This document shows positions 44,523-56,086 of a stretch of DNA of 64,000 nucleotides, in pieces. This stretch comes from Azolla caroliniana. Taxonomy: Eukaryota > Polypodiophyta. The position numbers and the translations under genes were made by a program. Position 1 is the first letter of the stretch. The number at the start of each line of letters is the position of its first letter. The stretch covers positions 10,168,001-10,232,000 of the forward strand of contig JBHGNT010000002.1 in assembly GCA_043228905.1 (NCBI GenBank). The letters run 5' to 3'. The notes beneath the pieces are model-generated. The model ran no database searches. It worked only from the letters and a program-made list of their open reading frames with translations, and was not told the origin of the DNA.

Positions 44523-44863
44523 TAGCTCTCTGGCTTGCAAACTTCTGCCACTTTCGACATGTATGCATAATGATGCGCCATGTATCCGTTGTATCTGTAC
44601 CAAGTCACCGGGTTCTTGTGCGGAGTCGATCGGCGTAACTTCTTATTAGCCGATTTTAGAGCCCTCTTGGCCGCATCTGACCTCAGTTCCTGAGGCTCCT
44701 TTTCACTCTGATTGGAGTCAGATTCTCCCTTAGTCGATTGACCTCTATCTATGTCGTACTCCGGCATCTTCATCTTCCCCTTCTCTTTGCGTGTATATCG
44801 TCTCCTTCGTTTCTAGCAAGGGAACTGCAGAACAGAGTCTTCATTGTTGGTTGGCTCTTCATC

Positions 44864-46335
44864 CTACTGGTTGATCCATCTCAGCTCCTCATTCGGACCA
44901 CTCAGCCTGAATGAAATCAGACTCTCTTCAGAAGGGTCGATTTCTTCTTTTTCAACCACCATCCTTGCCTTATTGGCCTCATTCTCAGTAATTGGCATTG
45001 AGTCATTGGGGTTCGGAAGACAGTACCAGGACACCGATTCGTCAAAGACAACATCGCGGCTTACTCGTAGGTTCGTCCGGGGGATATAACATTTGTACCC
45101 TTTCAGTTCATGCGAGTAGTCGTCTAGGATGCATTTCTCTAACTTGGCGTCCAACTTCTTCCACTTCTCATACGGCACATGCACGTATGCAATGTTGTCG
45201 AATACCTTCAGGTGCTTCAAATTAGGCTTGTGCCTGAAATAGAGCTCATGTGCTAACACCTTTCCTCCATGTACAGAAATCTGATTTTGGATATACACAG
45301 TCGTCCAAATGGCTTTGGCCCAGTAAAACTTGGTCATGCTCTTCTCTTCTAGCATTGCCCGAGTCGCTTCCATAATCGATCGGTTCTTCCTTTTGGCTAC
45401 AGTGTTCTACTCTGGCATATATTTGCAGCTGAATTCACATCGAATTCCCATCTGCTGCAGATAATAATTGAACTGGCCGGAAAAGTATTTTTTTCTGCCT
45501 TCCAACCACAAACAATTGATCTTACCATCAGTTTCCCTTTCCACTAGTGTCTTCAAGTTCCAGAAACAATCAAAGACTTCACTCTTCTTCTGTATGACGT
45601 AAATCAACGGGTGTCAAATATAGTCTTCGATGAAGGAAACGAAATATCAACTCCCACCTATACTCACATTCTGTGTTGAACCCCACACATCCAAATGAAT
45701 CAGGTCGAGCTTGTTACGGCTCCAATTTCACCAGTTGAGGAACGGAAGCTAGTGCTACATCACTAATTGGCAGGCTTCACAAACTTGGGCCTTCCAGGTA
45801 CTAAACTTTCGCAAGCCAAACATAATCTATTTCGCTTGGAGTTCCTGAAGCCTTGGGAAGTTGATGTGGTTGATCTGATGATGTTGCAAGTCGATATTTG
45901 ATTCAACTTTTGTCCTTTGGGGAACATTGCGGTTCTGACGGCGTTCGTATTGAGGATGAGCATCCTCCCTTCTCTTCGCCCTTGTGCAATGATTTGTCCT
46001 TCTTCAATGAAGCGGCCAAGGTGGGTGAACCGAACCTGCATTCCTTGTTCGACAATTTGTCCGACTGACACCAAATTCTTGCTGATTGTCAGAACATGCA
46101 GTATGTTCATCAGTCTCCCTGTCTAGCTTACATGGCTCTAGGGGATGTCACCGACATGCTCGATGGGATATGAGGAATCGTCACCAGTTTCGACGACCCC
46201 CAGCTGTTTCGGCTTCTCTAGATATGAGAACCACTTTTCGCGGCTCGGCATGTGATTCGATGCTCCGGAATCGACATACCACACCTCATTTGGTTTTGAG
46301 GTGATCGTCCTCATCGAGTTGGTCTTACACTTCAT
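44864..46335 (-). pseudogene. Copia C protease, pre-integrase and integrase
   Basis: WYVDSGASNHMPSREKWFSY (protease D-S-G) at about 46280, MNILHVLTISKNLVSVGQIV, integrase SEVFDCFWNLKTLVERETDG, LEEKSMTKFYWAKAIWTTVY, VLAHELYFRHKPNLKHLKVF and NIAYVHVPYEKWKKLDAKLE. Broken by several stops, including in the integrase N-terminal region near 45600-45760. Confidence 0.85.
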
Positions 46336-46880
46336 TACAAATGCAAGGCCCGTTCCAGCTTGGTTTGAGCCTTCAGCAATGTGTGATGACTTGGCTTTGT
46401 TGGAGTCGGCCTTCTTCTTCCAGCACTCGTTTTCCTTGTGACCCTTCCAGCCACACTACCAGCAGTTGGTGGATTTGTTTTGCTCGCCTCTGGCACCATC
46501 CAAACTCCCCCTGCTTGTGAAGGGTCCACTACTGTCAGCACTTCCTCTGTGCCTCTGCATCTGCCCTTGTCGGCCGCCACCATTGTGTGCCGATCCACCG
46601 TGTTCTCCATAACCACCGGGCCTATCCGCCTCCATGTACAACATCTGGTTGTCCGACTGCGTGCTCCTTGATGCATTTGTGTGGTTTTCTTCGACCATAA
46701 GCATCGATTGCAAGTCGAAGAATGACAGTGGTTTCTCCCTCATGCAAATAGCCATCCGAATCAGCACATACCTCGGAGTTAGATATAACTCAAGTAACCA
46801 TGCCCAAGCAAGTATTGGTGCATCTTGTATTCCCAATATGCGTAGTTGCTTCTATCCAATTTCTCAGTCAGAATAGCACC
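46335..46880 (-). pseudogene. Copia C Gag remnant
   Basis: The tail of Gag: REKPLSFFDLQSMLMVEENH, a glycine/arginine-rich stretch, and a zinc-knuckle remnant in which CWKKKADSNKAK-like sequence is readable. The start near 46880-46960 is frame-shifted. Confidence 0.75.
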
Positions 46881-46998
46881 ACCCATTCCTCTGTCCATGT
46901 TTCTGTTCTTCTCTATTCCGGAACCATGTTGCTGACTCATGTCAGAAAGCTACGTCGACTACGGAGAATGCATCTCAACCCTCACGCTTTGATACCAT

Positions 46999-47474
46999 GT
47001 ACAAAGATTTACAATATATGTGGAAGTTTATCAACCGATAGTTGGTCGGTTATCCGGAAGATGAACATTTCATTAACATAGAACACAAAGTGCAAGAGAG
47101 AGAGAGAGAGAGTAGATAACAAAAAATTCTATTACTGAAAAATACTCAACTCATTACATAATGCTTGTGTGCACTTTATATATACAAGCCCATCTGTCAG
47201 GGTTGTTATGAAGTACTGACATGTACTTCAATGCTCTTAAAGGAGCATCTAACACTAATTGCCTACGTTGAACCTATTTTATAAAATAGGTCTACTCAGC
47301 ACATCTGACATTCCGGATGGTCATCCGGATTCGTCAACCGGATCTGGTATCTGGCTTCTTTAGCTGATCCGACATCCAGTTTAGAAAATGGGCCTAGCCA
47401 ACCGGGATCGATTCCGATCTGGCCTACTTGCGTATCCATCTGGTCCGGCCCATGTTGAGGTTGCTCGCTCAATA
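46999..47474 (-). repeat. Copia C 5' LTR
   Basis: 476 bp, plus-strand TGTACAAAGATTTAC...GCTCGCTCAATA. It has a TATATATA box near 47178 and GA microsatellite at about 47097-47112. It shares blocks (CCGGATC-rich middle, AGTACTTCATGAC-type motif) with the copia D LTR at 51111-51707, so the two are one family. Confidence 0.82.
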
Positions 47475-47669
47475 CAAGTCATGAAGTACCCTTTCTAGGA
47501 TATTCTTGGATACACTTGATGTCGGATCGGCTAAAGAAGCCGGATACAAGATCCAAATGATGGATCATTCAGATCCGGACCGGAAGCCGATCCGGAACGT
47601 CACATGTGACAATTACACCTATTCTAGGAAATAGACCTAATATAGGTAGTTAGTGTCAGAGGCAGTTGT

Positions 47670-48130
47670 GTGAGCATGGTCAGGAGTCGTTATTTCGTCT
47701 CCTTCATCGACGACTTCAGCCAATACACGTGGGTATACCTCCTTGACAAGAAGAGTGAAGTCTTCTCCTATTTCCAAGACCTAAAAAGCTTAGTTGAAAG
47801 GGAAACAAAAAGGAAAATCAAGTTTCTGTGGTCGGATTGCAAGGAGTACTTTTCCAGCCAGTTCATTAGCTATCTACAGACGAAGGGAATATAGAGGGAG
47901 TTCTCCTGTAGATACACACCGGAGCAAAATGGCGTGTCTAAGAGACGGAACCAGAAAATGGAAGAAGCGGCTAGGGCAATGCTGGAGGAGAAGAGCATGC
48001 CCGGGATCTATTGGGCCGAAGCTATCCGGACAATCGTCTATATATAGAATTGAATCTCTGCTCCCAAAGGGAAGGTGTCGCCACATGAGCTATATTTCAA
48101 GTGAAAGACAAATTTGGCACACCTCAGGGT
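47670..48130 (+). pseudogene. Copia D integrase
   Basis: SRYFVSFIDDFSQYTWVYLL with the first catalytic D, SEVFSYFQDLKSLVERETKR, FLWSDCKEYFSSQF, a stop, then YTPEQNGVSKRRNQKMEEAA, MLEEKSMPGIYWAEAIRTIV and VSPHELYF. At least three frame breaks. Confidence 0.85.
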
Positions 48131-48239
48131 GTTCAGTAGTATTGCATATGTGCATATACTGGACGGGAGATGAAGGAGTTCATGTAGCAACCGACTGTCG
48201 AACATCTTCAGTGTGCGTGAAGAATCTTGAGATATGTCA

Positions 48240-48780
48240 GCGACACTAAGGACAAGGCGTTGCTATATTAACCCGGTGTAGTTCAAGAATTGGTTGTCTA
48301 CAAGGATGTTGATTGGGTCGGAAATGTCGGTGATCGCAAGTCAACATCCGGTTTTGCGTTTTCATTGGGATGCGTCGTGGTCACCTGGAGCAGTAAGAAG
48401 CAGCCGACAGTTGCACTGTTGAGCACCAAGGCCGAATACGAAGGAGCGGCTTTCACAACATGTGAAGCCATATGGCTCAAAAGACTTTTAAAGGATCTAC
48501 ATGTGGAGGTGTTTGAATCGATAGTGATATACTGCGACAACCTCAACAGCATCCAACTTGTGAAGAACCCCGTCTTCCACACCCAAACTAAGCACATTGA
48601 GTTGCACTATCATTTTGTCTGAGAGTGTGTCCTCTCCGGTGAACTGAAACTCATGTATGTTTTGACAGATCGGCAAGCTGTCGATATCTTCACCAAACCT
48701 CACGGCCTGGACAAGTTGTGGCAGTTTTCAAGTGTGCTTGGCTTGCAGCACCTCGACGTGCCGAACTTGAGGGGGTGAAG
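48240..48780 (+). pseudogene. Copia D RNase H and Pol C terminus
   Basis: VVYKDVDWVGNVGDRKSTSG, FAFSLGCVVVTWSSKKQPTV, ALLSTKAEYEGAAFTTCEAI and YCDNLNSIQLVKNPVFHTQT, ending VDIFTKPHGLDKLWQF and LDVPNLRG. One TGA after HYHFV. Motifs are those of the copia RNase H (D-W, TKAEYEG, CDN, DIFTK). Confidence 0.88.
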
Positions 48781-49324
48781 TTCAAAAAGCTTAATCGGAT
48801 GTGGAACTCGATTTTGGAACGGTTGAAGTATCTGAGGATGGATGCAGGAGGAGTGGCTAGAAGAACGAGCCAGAGCCAACCGAACAAGGGGGAAGTAGAG
48901 CTGAGAAAGGCAAGGTAAGTGACAAAGCGAAGAAGGGCAGAGCCTACCTAAAGATAAAGGCCAAGACCAAGACATGGTCAGATGTGGTCAAGGTTCTTAA
49001 GCAGGACAAATTGGAGACATCCAATTCAAACAAGAGCAGGAACAAATCAAAGACAACCGATGCTATCGAGTGGTATAATTTGGACGAGCTGAATTGCATA
49101 AAGGCCAAGTGGACAGGGTGACAATCGATGTTGATGCTGATATAGAAGAACTGACGGATCAAGGGGTGCCAATGTCGCAACAGCGAGGAAATTGAGAAGG
49201 GCTCGAAGAGAAGACGTACCGACTGTAGGAGTCGAGGAGCGCAGAACCAGAGGGGTCAAGGAGCGTTGGACTAGAGGGTCATGGAACGCGGGACCGGACC
49301 GAACGAGGAGGGTGAGCTAGGCGT
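48780..49324 (+). other. Copia D 3' region with possible extra reading frame
   Basis: Beyond the Pol stop a lysine-rich frame runs from about 48918 (SDKAKKGRAYLKIKAKTKTW, SDVVKVLKQDKLETSNSNKS, AIEWYNLDELNCIKAKW) to a TGA near 49121. Some copia lineages carry an extra ORF between pol and the 3' LTR. No homologue is recognised and the frame is short, so it may be chance. Confidence 0.35.
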
Positions 49325-51025
49325 TGTCGTGAAAATCCGTCACTATGTGCAGATCGTGAGGCAGAACCACCGGGGTTATGGACAGGAAGGAAATAGGTCT
49401 TACACGCACAACACAAGGAAGTCTTACACAAACAAGGGACGAGTATTCAAACGTGTTTGTAAAAAGGAGAGGTGCATGGGCAAGCCCGAATCAACCCCTA
49501 GTCACAAGGCGAACGAAGGCACGTGACGAAGGCTTACACACGGACACACAAGGAAATGGCTTACTTACACACATGAGAGACAAAGTTTCAAACGCCTTTG
49601 TGAAAAAAGAGGTGCATGGGCAAGCCCGAACGCTCCCCTGTTACAAAACACGCAAACACACAAGCAAGTTAATACATGAGAGACACAATTTTGAACGCCT
49701 TTGTGAAAGGAGAGGTGCATGGGCAAAGCCCGAACGCTCCCGTGCCACAAGTCGCACGAACACACAAGAAAGGTTTACACATGGGAGAAACAATTTTGAA
49801 CGCCTTTGTGAAAGGAGATGTGCATGGGCAAGCCCGAACGCTCCCTTACCACAACTCGCACGAAACACAAGCAAGGTTTACACACAGGAGACATGATTTC
49901 GAACGCCTTTGTGAAAGGAGAGGTGCATGGGCAAGCCCGAGTGCTCCCTTGCCACAAGTCACACGAACACACAAACAAGGTTTACACACGGGAGACACGA
50001 TTTCAAACTCCTTTGTGAAAGGAGGGGTGCATGGGCAAGCCCGAACGCTCCCTTGTCACAAGTCGCACAAACACACAAGCAAGATTTACACTAACACGCA
50101 AGACACGTAAGTTTGAATGCCTTTGTGAAAGGAGAGGTGCATGGGCAATCCCGAAACGCTCCCTTGTCACAAGACACACGAGCAAATAAGCACAAACGAC
50201 GATAACATATAAGACATGTAGGTTTGAAGGCCTTTGTGAAAGGAGAGGTGCATGGGCAAGCCCGAAACGCTCCTTTGTCACAAGACACACAAACAAATAA
50301 GCACAAATGACGATAACAAATAAGCACAATCAAGATTTACACATAAGACAAGTAGATGAAAGAAAACATTAGTTTATATCAATATAATAGATTCTTTTAT
50401 AATATAAGAATCATGTTGCAATGGGTTGGATGCGAATATGAAGGACTGTTTATAAATGAATGGGGGAAGAGAGGTGGAGGAAAGAAGAGAGTGGAGTATA
50501 GAAGGAGTTTCTTTGTTGATGATGCCTCTCGATGTTGTTGATCCTTCTTCTTCCACTTTCCAATTGAGTAGAGCTTCCACGTTCCTTCTCCCTCCCCCCC
50601 TTCTTCACTAGAATAGGCTCTTATTTATAGGTTTAGGATTGCTTGCCTTTTTCCCCTAAAATAAAGCTAGTCTAGATGAGTCGACTTTCCTTTTCCTCAC
50701 TATTTCTGTTTTCTAGCCTCAAATTTCACATGCAAGATATTCTTGGAAATCTCTTTAGGTTAGCTTTCTTATGCATCTTTTTTTTTCTAATTCGGACATT
50801 TGGCGAGGAAGTTATGAGCTTTTTACTCGACCTTGCTCCTCATATCCACGGCTAGCTTTTCTTTTCCCATCTTTTTCTCTATTTTTGTCTACTTTCAAAA
50901 ACCTCTTCTAACTTTTTATCCTTTCATTTATTACTATAGTTCACTTAAGAAAATTAGTTTATTTGGACACAATTTTATTCTCTTTTGAGGGTGGTTTCAC
51001 ACACTGTGTTGAAAACATCAGGACA
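49325..51025 (-). repeat. Large solo LTR (LTR2), inverted copy of LTR1, with about 105-bp minisatellite
   Basis: On the minus strand it starts TGTCCTGATGTTTTCAACAC (51025) and ends TTTTCACGACA (49325). Eight or so units carry GAGGTGCATGGGCAAGCCCG with CCTTTGTGAAAGGAG. Flanking GCGT and ACGT (3 of 4 bases) suggest a 4-bp duplication, as for element B. It sits inside copia D between Pol and the polypurine tract. Long frames through the units are repeat artefacts. Confidence 0.75.
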
Positions 51026-51110
51026 ACGTGAGGACGGCAGAAGGAGTCGGTTGCTAGGACTGGCTACACCTGACACAACGGGCCGACCTCAAGTTGAGCT
51101 TGAGGGGGAG

Positions 51111-51564
51111 TGTTGAGTGAGCAAGCTCAACATGGCCTAGACTTTCTAGGCAAGCCGATAGGTCAGATCAGAGTCGATCCGGTTGATTAAGCCTAGTTTC
51201 TAGACCAGATGCCGGATCGGCTAAAGATGCCGGATCGGTGTAAGAAGCTGGATACCAGATCCGGATGTCGAATCCGAATGACGGATCCGAACCGGATGAC
51301 GGAGCGGTTGTGGAAGCCAATCCAGAACGTCACACATGCCGATTAGACCTATTCTAGGAAATAGGCCTAATATAGGCAATTAGTGTCAGAGGCTCTTTTA
51401 AGACCATTGAAGTACATGTTAGTACTTCATGACAGCCCTATAAGTTTGGCTTGTATATATAAAGTGCATTTGAGCACTATTGTTTGTACTGAGAGCATTT
51501 TGGTAATAGAAGTTTATTATTGTCTTCTCATGGGCCAAATTTGGCCTTAGAAGACGTTAATATT

Positions 51565-51607
<43 letters not shown>

Positions 51608-51707
51608 CCCCCTTACTCTATGTTTACCTAACTATTATATTTCCGAATAACCGATCGTGTACTTTGTGTCTTCCGCATACACTTCCGCACATATTCTTCT
51701 TTTTACA
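51111..51707 (+). repeat. Copia D 3' LTR
   Basis: 597 bp, TGTTGAGTGAGCAAGCTCAA ... TTCTTTTTACA, directly after the polypurine tract. It has a TATATATAAAG box near 51453-51463 and a (TTTC)n microsatellite near 51563-51606. Confidence 0.85.
51563..51606 (+). repeat. (TTTC)n microsatellite
   Basis: About eleven uninterrupted TTTC units within the U5 side of the copia D LTR. Likely length-polymorphic. Confidence 0.95.
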
Positions 51708-52067
51708 ACTTGAAATGGAATTTCCTTTTTTACCTTAGAAAAATTGGGAACACAAACCTTTCCATTATGTTACAAGAGGACATTTGCAATGTAAAACATT
51801 CCTTTTGAGGATGAAGTGTTTATGGCATCTATTTGACTACAACCAAGTAGGTCGAAGAAGGAGATCAGATGGTCATGTACGAAAATAGTCTCGACAATCA
51901 ATATAGCTCAATGAGGAAGTTCAAGAGGCGGTTTTTTGCGGTCATATATGATTATCAAAGGAAATGATAACACCACCTACCACCTTGCTAAATTTGATAG
52001 GAGTGGGTAACCTTAGTTCGATATTCTCGGTACATAGAGGAGAATGTGCAAGTTTGGTTGGAGTGGA
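51708..52067 (+). other. Remnant internal sequence of a TGTCG-family LTR element
   Basis: No long frame. The last 60 bases (TTCTCGGTACATAGAGGAGA, GTGCAAGTTTGGTTGGAGTG) match the DNA just before the second LTR of element B (43277-43313), including the G-rich primer tract. So this is probably the 3' internal end of a related element. Confidence 0.45.
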
Positions 52068-52883
52068 TGTCATGATGTGGTGTGTGCAAAGGTGGAATAT
52101 AGAGAAAAGCAAGAAAACATGGACAATGTAAATATAATCGAATAAAATCTTACAACTTAAATAGTCCACTATAGAGCTTATGGATAATATAATAAAGATG
52201 ATGTCAATGGATTAATGGATAAGGCCATTGATTGTGTGGGAGAATATGTACTATCCCAGTCCTAGCAGGTGTGCATGCATTAACTACCCCTTCTAAGCAT
52301 CTTGATGGAAAGGGGTTATGTACTAAGCATCCTGATGGAAAGAGGTTAAGTAAGTATTTAATGCAGTAGGTGAGCATCTTCTCTCGCGTAGTCTGTCGCT
52401 TGCATGCATTCCTATCTTCAGCTTCTCTCCCATGACACGTAACGGTGGGATGTTGTATGCTTGCATTCTCCTTCCTGTGTGGGTGCGGTGTTTCTTTTTT
52501 GTGCCTACATGGGCGTTGTGTGCTCCTCTCTCCGAGCTTGTTTCTCGTTCTTTGTTTTTTCGTTGTCACGTGCATGCTTAGTGGAGTGTGCTCCTTTGCA
52601 GCATGCATGCTTCTACTTTGCATGCGTGCTCTTTTGTGTTTGTGCTCTCTTCAGTGTGTTATGTGTCATGCACTTTTCCTACTTACTCACCATCTTTGTG
52701 GTGTGGGTGGCGTGTCGTACATTTCGGTGTGCTCTTTCTCTAGAGTGTCTTATGCTACATGCACTTGAGTTAGGCTACCCCCTTGCATTCGGCTTACACC
52801 ATCTTGTTGTCATGTTGTTGCATGTGGCGTGGATGAATAAATAATCGACGAAATGCTTGTGAGCTCACGAAGTGAATGGGACA
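52068..52883 (+). repeat. Probable diverged LTR of the TGTCG family
   Basis: Starts TGTCATGATGTGGTGTGTG after the polypurine-like tract described for element B and may end at AATGGGACA. The middle has duplicated AAGCATCTTGATGGAAAGGG / AAGCATCCTGATGGAAAGAG and a GC-richer, TGTGCTC-rich stretch. Open frames at 52445-52844 are cysteine-rich low-complexity peptides and are not credible genes. The end is uncertain. Confidence 0.35.
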
Positions 52884-52986
52884 TCCACACATGCTTGGCT
52901 AAGTCTTCCCTCCTTTTTCTTTTTATTCCTATTTTATATATTACATCAAAATTACTTCCAAACTAATTAAAGAACATAAGGAGAAA

Positions 52987-54364
52987 TTGACATCAACGTC
53001 TAGAGAAGAGGATTATCATTGCGCAAGTTTTGGGTATTCGTCCTCGGCGTGTTGATCTTCGATTGTTATTACAAGCTTCTTTAAAACAAGATATTGACAA
53101 CATCACGGATATTCAAATGCTTGGTCGGAACTATTATCAAGTGGAGTTCGAGCTTGAACGGATGGTACCAATCTTGCTAAAGAAGAAAACAATGGCAATC
53201 AAGGGAGGATGGGTATTCTTCCACAAATGGACTCACAACTTCTCCGCAAATCAGGTACTTCATGATTTAGATTCATATCATACATGTGTGTCAGTGTTTC
53301 CCAATCTACGTAAACAGTGGGTGCCATTTGTGCATCTAATTGCCAGTATTATTGGCACAGTCTTGGAAACTTATGATAAACCTCGTCAGAACGACGATAA
53401 ATATATGGGAGCTACATCAACAAAACTTTTGATTTCTAAGTCCACAATTTTGCCCTCAAATATCTTATTGCCTAATCTGCTTGACTCCAGACAAGAATCT
53501 TATTCTCAAAGAATTTTGTATAGGGGTTTGCCAAATCAGTGTTTTCGGTGTTTTGGATTTGGTCATTTGGCAAAAAATTGCCCAAAATATAATAAAGAGA
53601 CAGATAAGCATGTACCCAATACAACTATAGTCCCATCTCAGGCTAGATCTAAGGGTTGGACTGAGGTCGGTCATAGGAAAGTATCTTCACAATTATCTTA
53701 TGACAAGCGTCATCAAGTGTCAATTAATAATTTAAAGGAATTTCCCCCCTTACAGAATAGATATTCTACTCTCTAAGTAGAAGAGGATCGGTCACATGAA
53801 GTGAATATGTCAGATCAACCATCAACCCATTTTTCCCAAAAGACAAACTTACTTTCTACTAAGTTGCCTGAGACTTTCCCAAGGTTAATAGTAGGCCAAC
53901 CACCATTGAAAATTGTTGAGAACTAGCAGTTGACACCAAATGTTAATTTGGATTCATCTAAAAAATTAAAAGGAAAAGTTGTCTCTGCTCAAGATATTAC
54001 AAATGTGGAAATGCCTCCAAGTGTTATGGGAATCGAAGCAGACCAACAAATCGATATCGGTGTTTCTGGTAGTTCAGTTCCCTTTGATAAGCTTGTAGGA
54101 AAATCTATTTCTAGTCAATCAAATATGATGGGGGTTGAAATGGCTCAAGGAGTAGATAAACTCCCTTGTGATGGATATCAATTTACAGTTTCACAGGATA
54201 CCTTGACACGTCAGACCCCTCAAAAGCAAGTTAAGGATCATAGGGTACATAAGCATGCAAGGAACTATCTGCTTTTAAAACGACAAGCAAGAGCTCAGGA
54301 GGTTGCCCAGAAAGGCCGCCAGGATGCTCTCCTTGAGAAAAGGACACCAATAAAATCTGTGTAA
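52987..54364 (+). pseudogene. LINE ORF1 (DUF4283-like domain, CCHC knuckle)
   Basis: The frame enters at the LINE edge: IIIAQVLGIRPRRVDLRLLL, YYQVEFELERMVPILLKKKT, GWVFFHKWTHNF, as in the DUF4283 domain of plant LINE ORF1. A knuckle CFRCFGFGHLAKNC follows near residue 190, then GWTEVGHRKV. Stops at 53774 and about 53926 interrupt the same frame, which continues to 54362 with a basic end (KRQARAQEVAQKGRQ). The protein would bind element RNA. Confidence 0.82.
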
Positions 54365-54365
54365 G

Positions 54366-55931
54366 ATGGACACCTTCCATCTTCTTTCCTGGAATGTGCA
54401 AGGCTTGGGTGGTCAGGCTTTTCGTAGATTTAAAGGACTCTTACGCGCAGATTTAGGTATTGCTAATGTAGGAAATATTGATATTCTTTTTTTACAAGAG
54501 CATCACTTATGTATGGATAGAATTCAGAAGTATGGATCTATTTTACCAGGACGGTGGACTCACTTCTAGATTCCCGCTTTTGGCCCCACTGGCCGTCAGG
54601 CTGGACTATGCATTGCAATTAAACAACATTTGCAGTCTATCATTGTGCCAACTACTACTATTATGAATAAAAGGGCACAATTCCTGATTGTAAAAATAAG
54701 ATCCCAAAAGGTTGGCCTTATGAATCTCTATGCCCCAAATTCTGCGGCCGAAAGGGCAAAGTTATGGCTATCTCTTTCTGATTATGTGAGTTTAGCGGAT
54801 TGTTGGTTGGTAGGAGGCGACTTTAATATGATTGAGGATGTTGCTGACAGACTGGGAGGTATAACTATTACAATTTCAGGATGGGAAGCTAAGTGTTAGG
54901 ATTACTTTTGTTTTACTTATGGGTTGCTGGATTTATGGAAGGTGCATTCATTTTCACGTATGCAAGGATCCCTTCCGTTTTCTAGATCAGATGGAAGCTT
55001 GGTTGCTACAAATTTGTCTCGACTAGATAGATTTTATGCTAGTAGCATTGTTTGGGAAGTAGGTGGATCCATAGGAATTATTCCAGGATCAGTTATCTCT
55101 GACCACGACTCTCTGAAGTTACAGGTTACATTTACTAAGAGGCGATACTCGACACAATTGCGTATCCCTCCTACAATTTTATCTTAAGATAGTCATCGGA
55201 TGTCAATCATACAAATATGGTCAAAATACAGTTTCTCAGATGACTATTTGCTTAGCAATATGACTCATGCCATACTCGATACAAAGATTCTATTCATAGA
55301 AAGAGTTTTAGCATCTGTTTAACACTGCAATTCAGATATTGCTAACTTGCGGCGTGCTTTGGCAGCATTACAACAACTTTTGGAAAGATATCCAACTTCA
55401 TCTATATTATGTTGTGATTTGCAGCAAGTAAAAAGCAATCTAAAGGAAAAACAGGAAGCAAGCTCAAGTTTCTTTTACCATCGTAATGTTGCTCGTTGGT
55501 CTCAAAGGCAAGATCGGGTCAATAAGGAATTCTTTAATCAATTTAAACGAAAAGCTAGACCTCTTTCTATTACTTCTTTGAAGTAGCTTGATGGATCCTA
55601 TATATCAGATGGCTCTGAGATGCGAAGTATAGGCTCGGATTATTATCATAACTTATTGTCTGCTGAATCTTTTACGATAGATAATTTTTATAAGCAACAA
55701 GTTGTTCTTGCAACTATTGAACAGAAGGTTACAGATGTAATGGCCTCTCAGTTATTACAACCGTTTACATCTCAAGAGGTATTTGTTGCAGCTAAATCCT
55801 TAGGTAAGGATGTTTGTCTCGGAAAAGATGGAATAGGAATTGGCTTTTATTTGCATTATTGGGATTTGCCCCTGTTTACAATGGTAGCTCAAGAGCCTCA
55901 ATGGCAATATCGACTTCCATGGACTCTTTGA
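54366..55931 (+). pseudogene. LINE ORF2, endonuclease and start of RT region
   Basis: Starts MDTFHLLSWNVQGLGGQAFR (APE-type N of WNxxG), DILFLQEHH (catalytic E), WLVGGDFNMIEDVADRLGG (D-x-N), LSRLDRFYAS and VISDHDSLKL (SDH). TAG codons replace TGG in at least two places (near 54568 and 54898), and TAA occurs at 55185. After SQEVFVAAKSLGKD and GKDGIGIGFYLHYW the RT is missing, and the sequence passes to the 3' tail at about 55870-55930. Confidence 0.85.
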
Positions 55932-56086
55932 ATATCACAAATGTAAACATCCTCGTATTTTATATCAGTGTATAAAGAAAGTTGTAACCTTCTTGGTTGC
56001 TAGGTTCAAGTTGTAGCCTTCGAGCGTTTTGTTCTTAATACTATTGAAGAAAATCTTATATAAAAAAAAAAAAAAACATAAGGAGA

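Larger units (their letters stand above)
44523..47474 (-). mobile_element. Copia element C (truncated at the RT by element A)
   Basis: 5' LTR 47474-46999, primer-site complement (TTTGATACCA, to 46998), Gag (about 46880-46335), protease/pre-integrase (46335-45763), integrase (45607-44864), linker to KPESYVE at about 44523 where copia A begins. The LTR starts TATTGAGCGAGCAACCTCAA in the minus sense, with the canonical TG mutated to TA. RT, RNase H and 3' LTR are not found. Confidence 0.85.
47475..51110 (+). mobile_element. Copia element D, internal region (plus strand), RT deleted
   Basis: After a truncated LTR fragment (about 47515-47665) the integrase core appears (47670-48130), then directly RNase H (48240-48700) ending VPNLRG and a stop. 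A further 2.3 kb, including solo LTR2, precedes the polypurine tract CTTGAGGGGGAG at 51099-51110 and the 3' LTR. Integrase to RNase H without RT is the same type of deletion as in the copia element at 32.4-36.3 kb. Confidence 0.82.
52985..56074 (+). mobile_element. LINE retrotransposon with 12-bp target duplication and poly-A tail, RT deleted
   Basis: AACATAAGGAGA occurs at 52973-52984 and again at 56075-56086, right after an A-run at 56062-56074. Between lie ORF1 (Gag-like with zinc knuckle) and ORF2 (endonuclease), then a jump from the start of the RT region to the 3' end. The 5' end is open at the insertion edge, indicating slight 5' truncation. Several nonsense codons are present. Confidence 0.92.

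Noticed and set aside
37303-51025. A single giant inverted-repeat DNA transposon bounded by LTR1 and LTR2
   Set aside because: Each repeat starts TGTCx and ends xGACA like the LTRs of element B, and LTR2 has its own near-duplicate flank, so they are separate LTRs.
52445-52844. Two overlapping cysteine-rich frames as secreted small proteins
   Set aside because: Low-complexity TGTGCTC-rich DNA within a probable LTR, both frames open by composition only.
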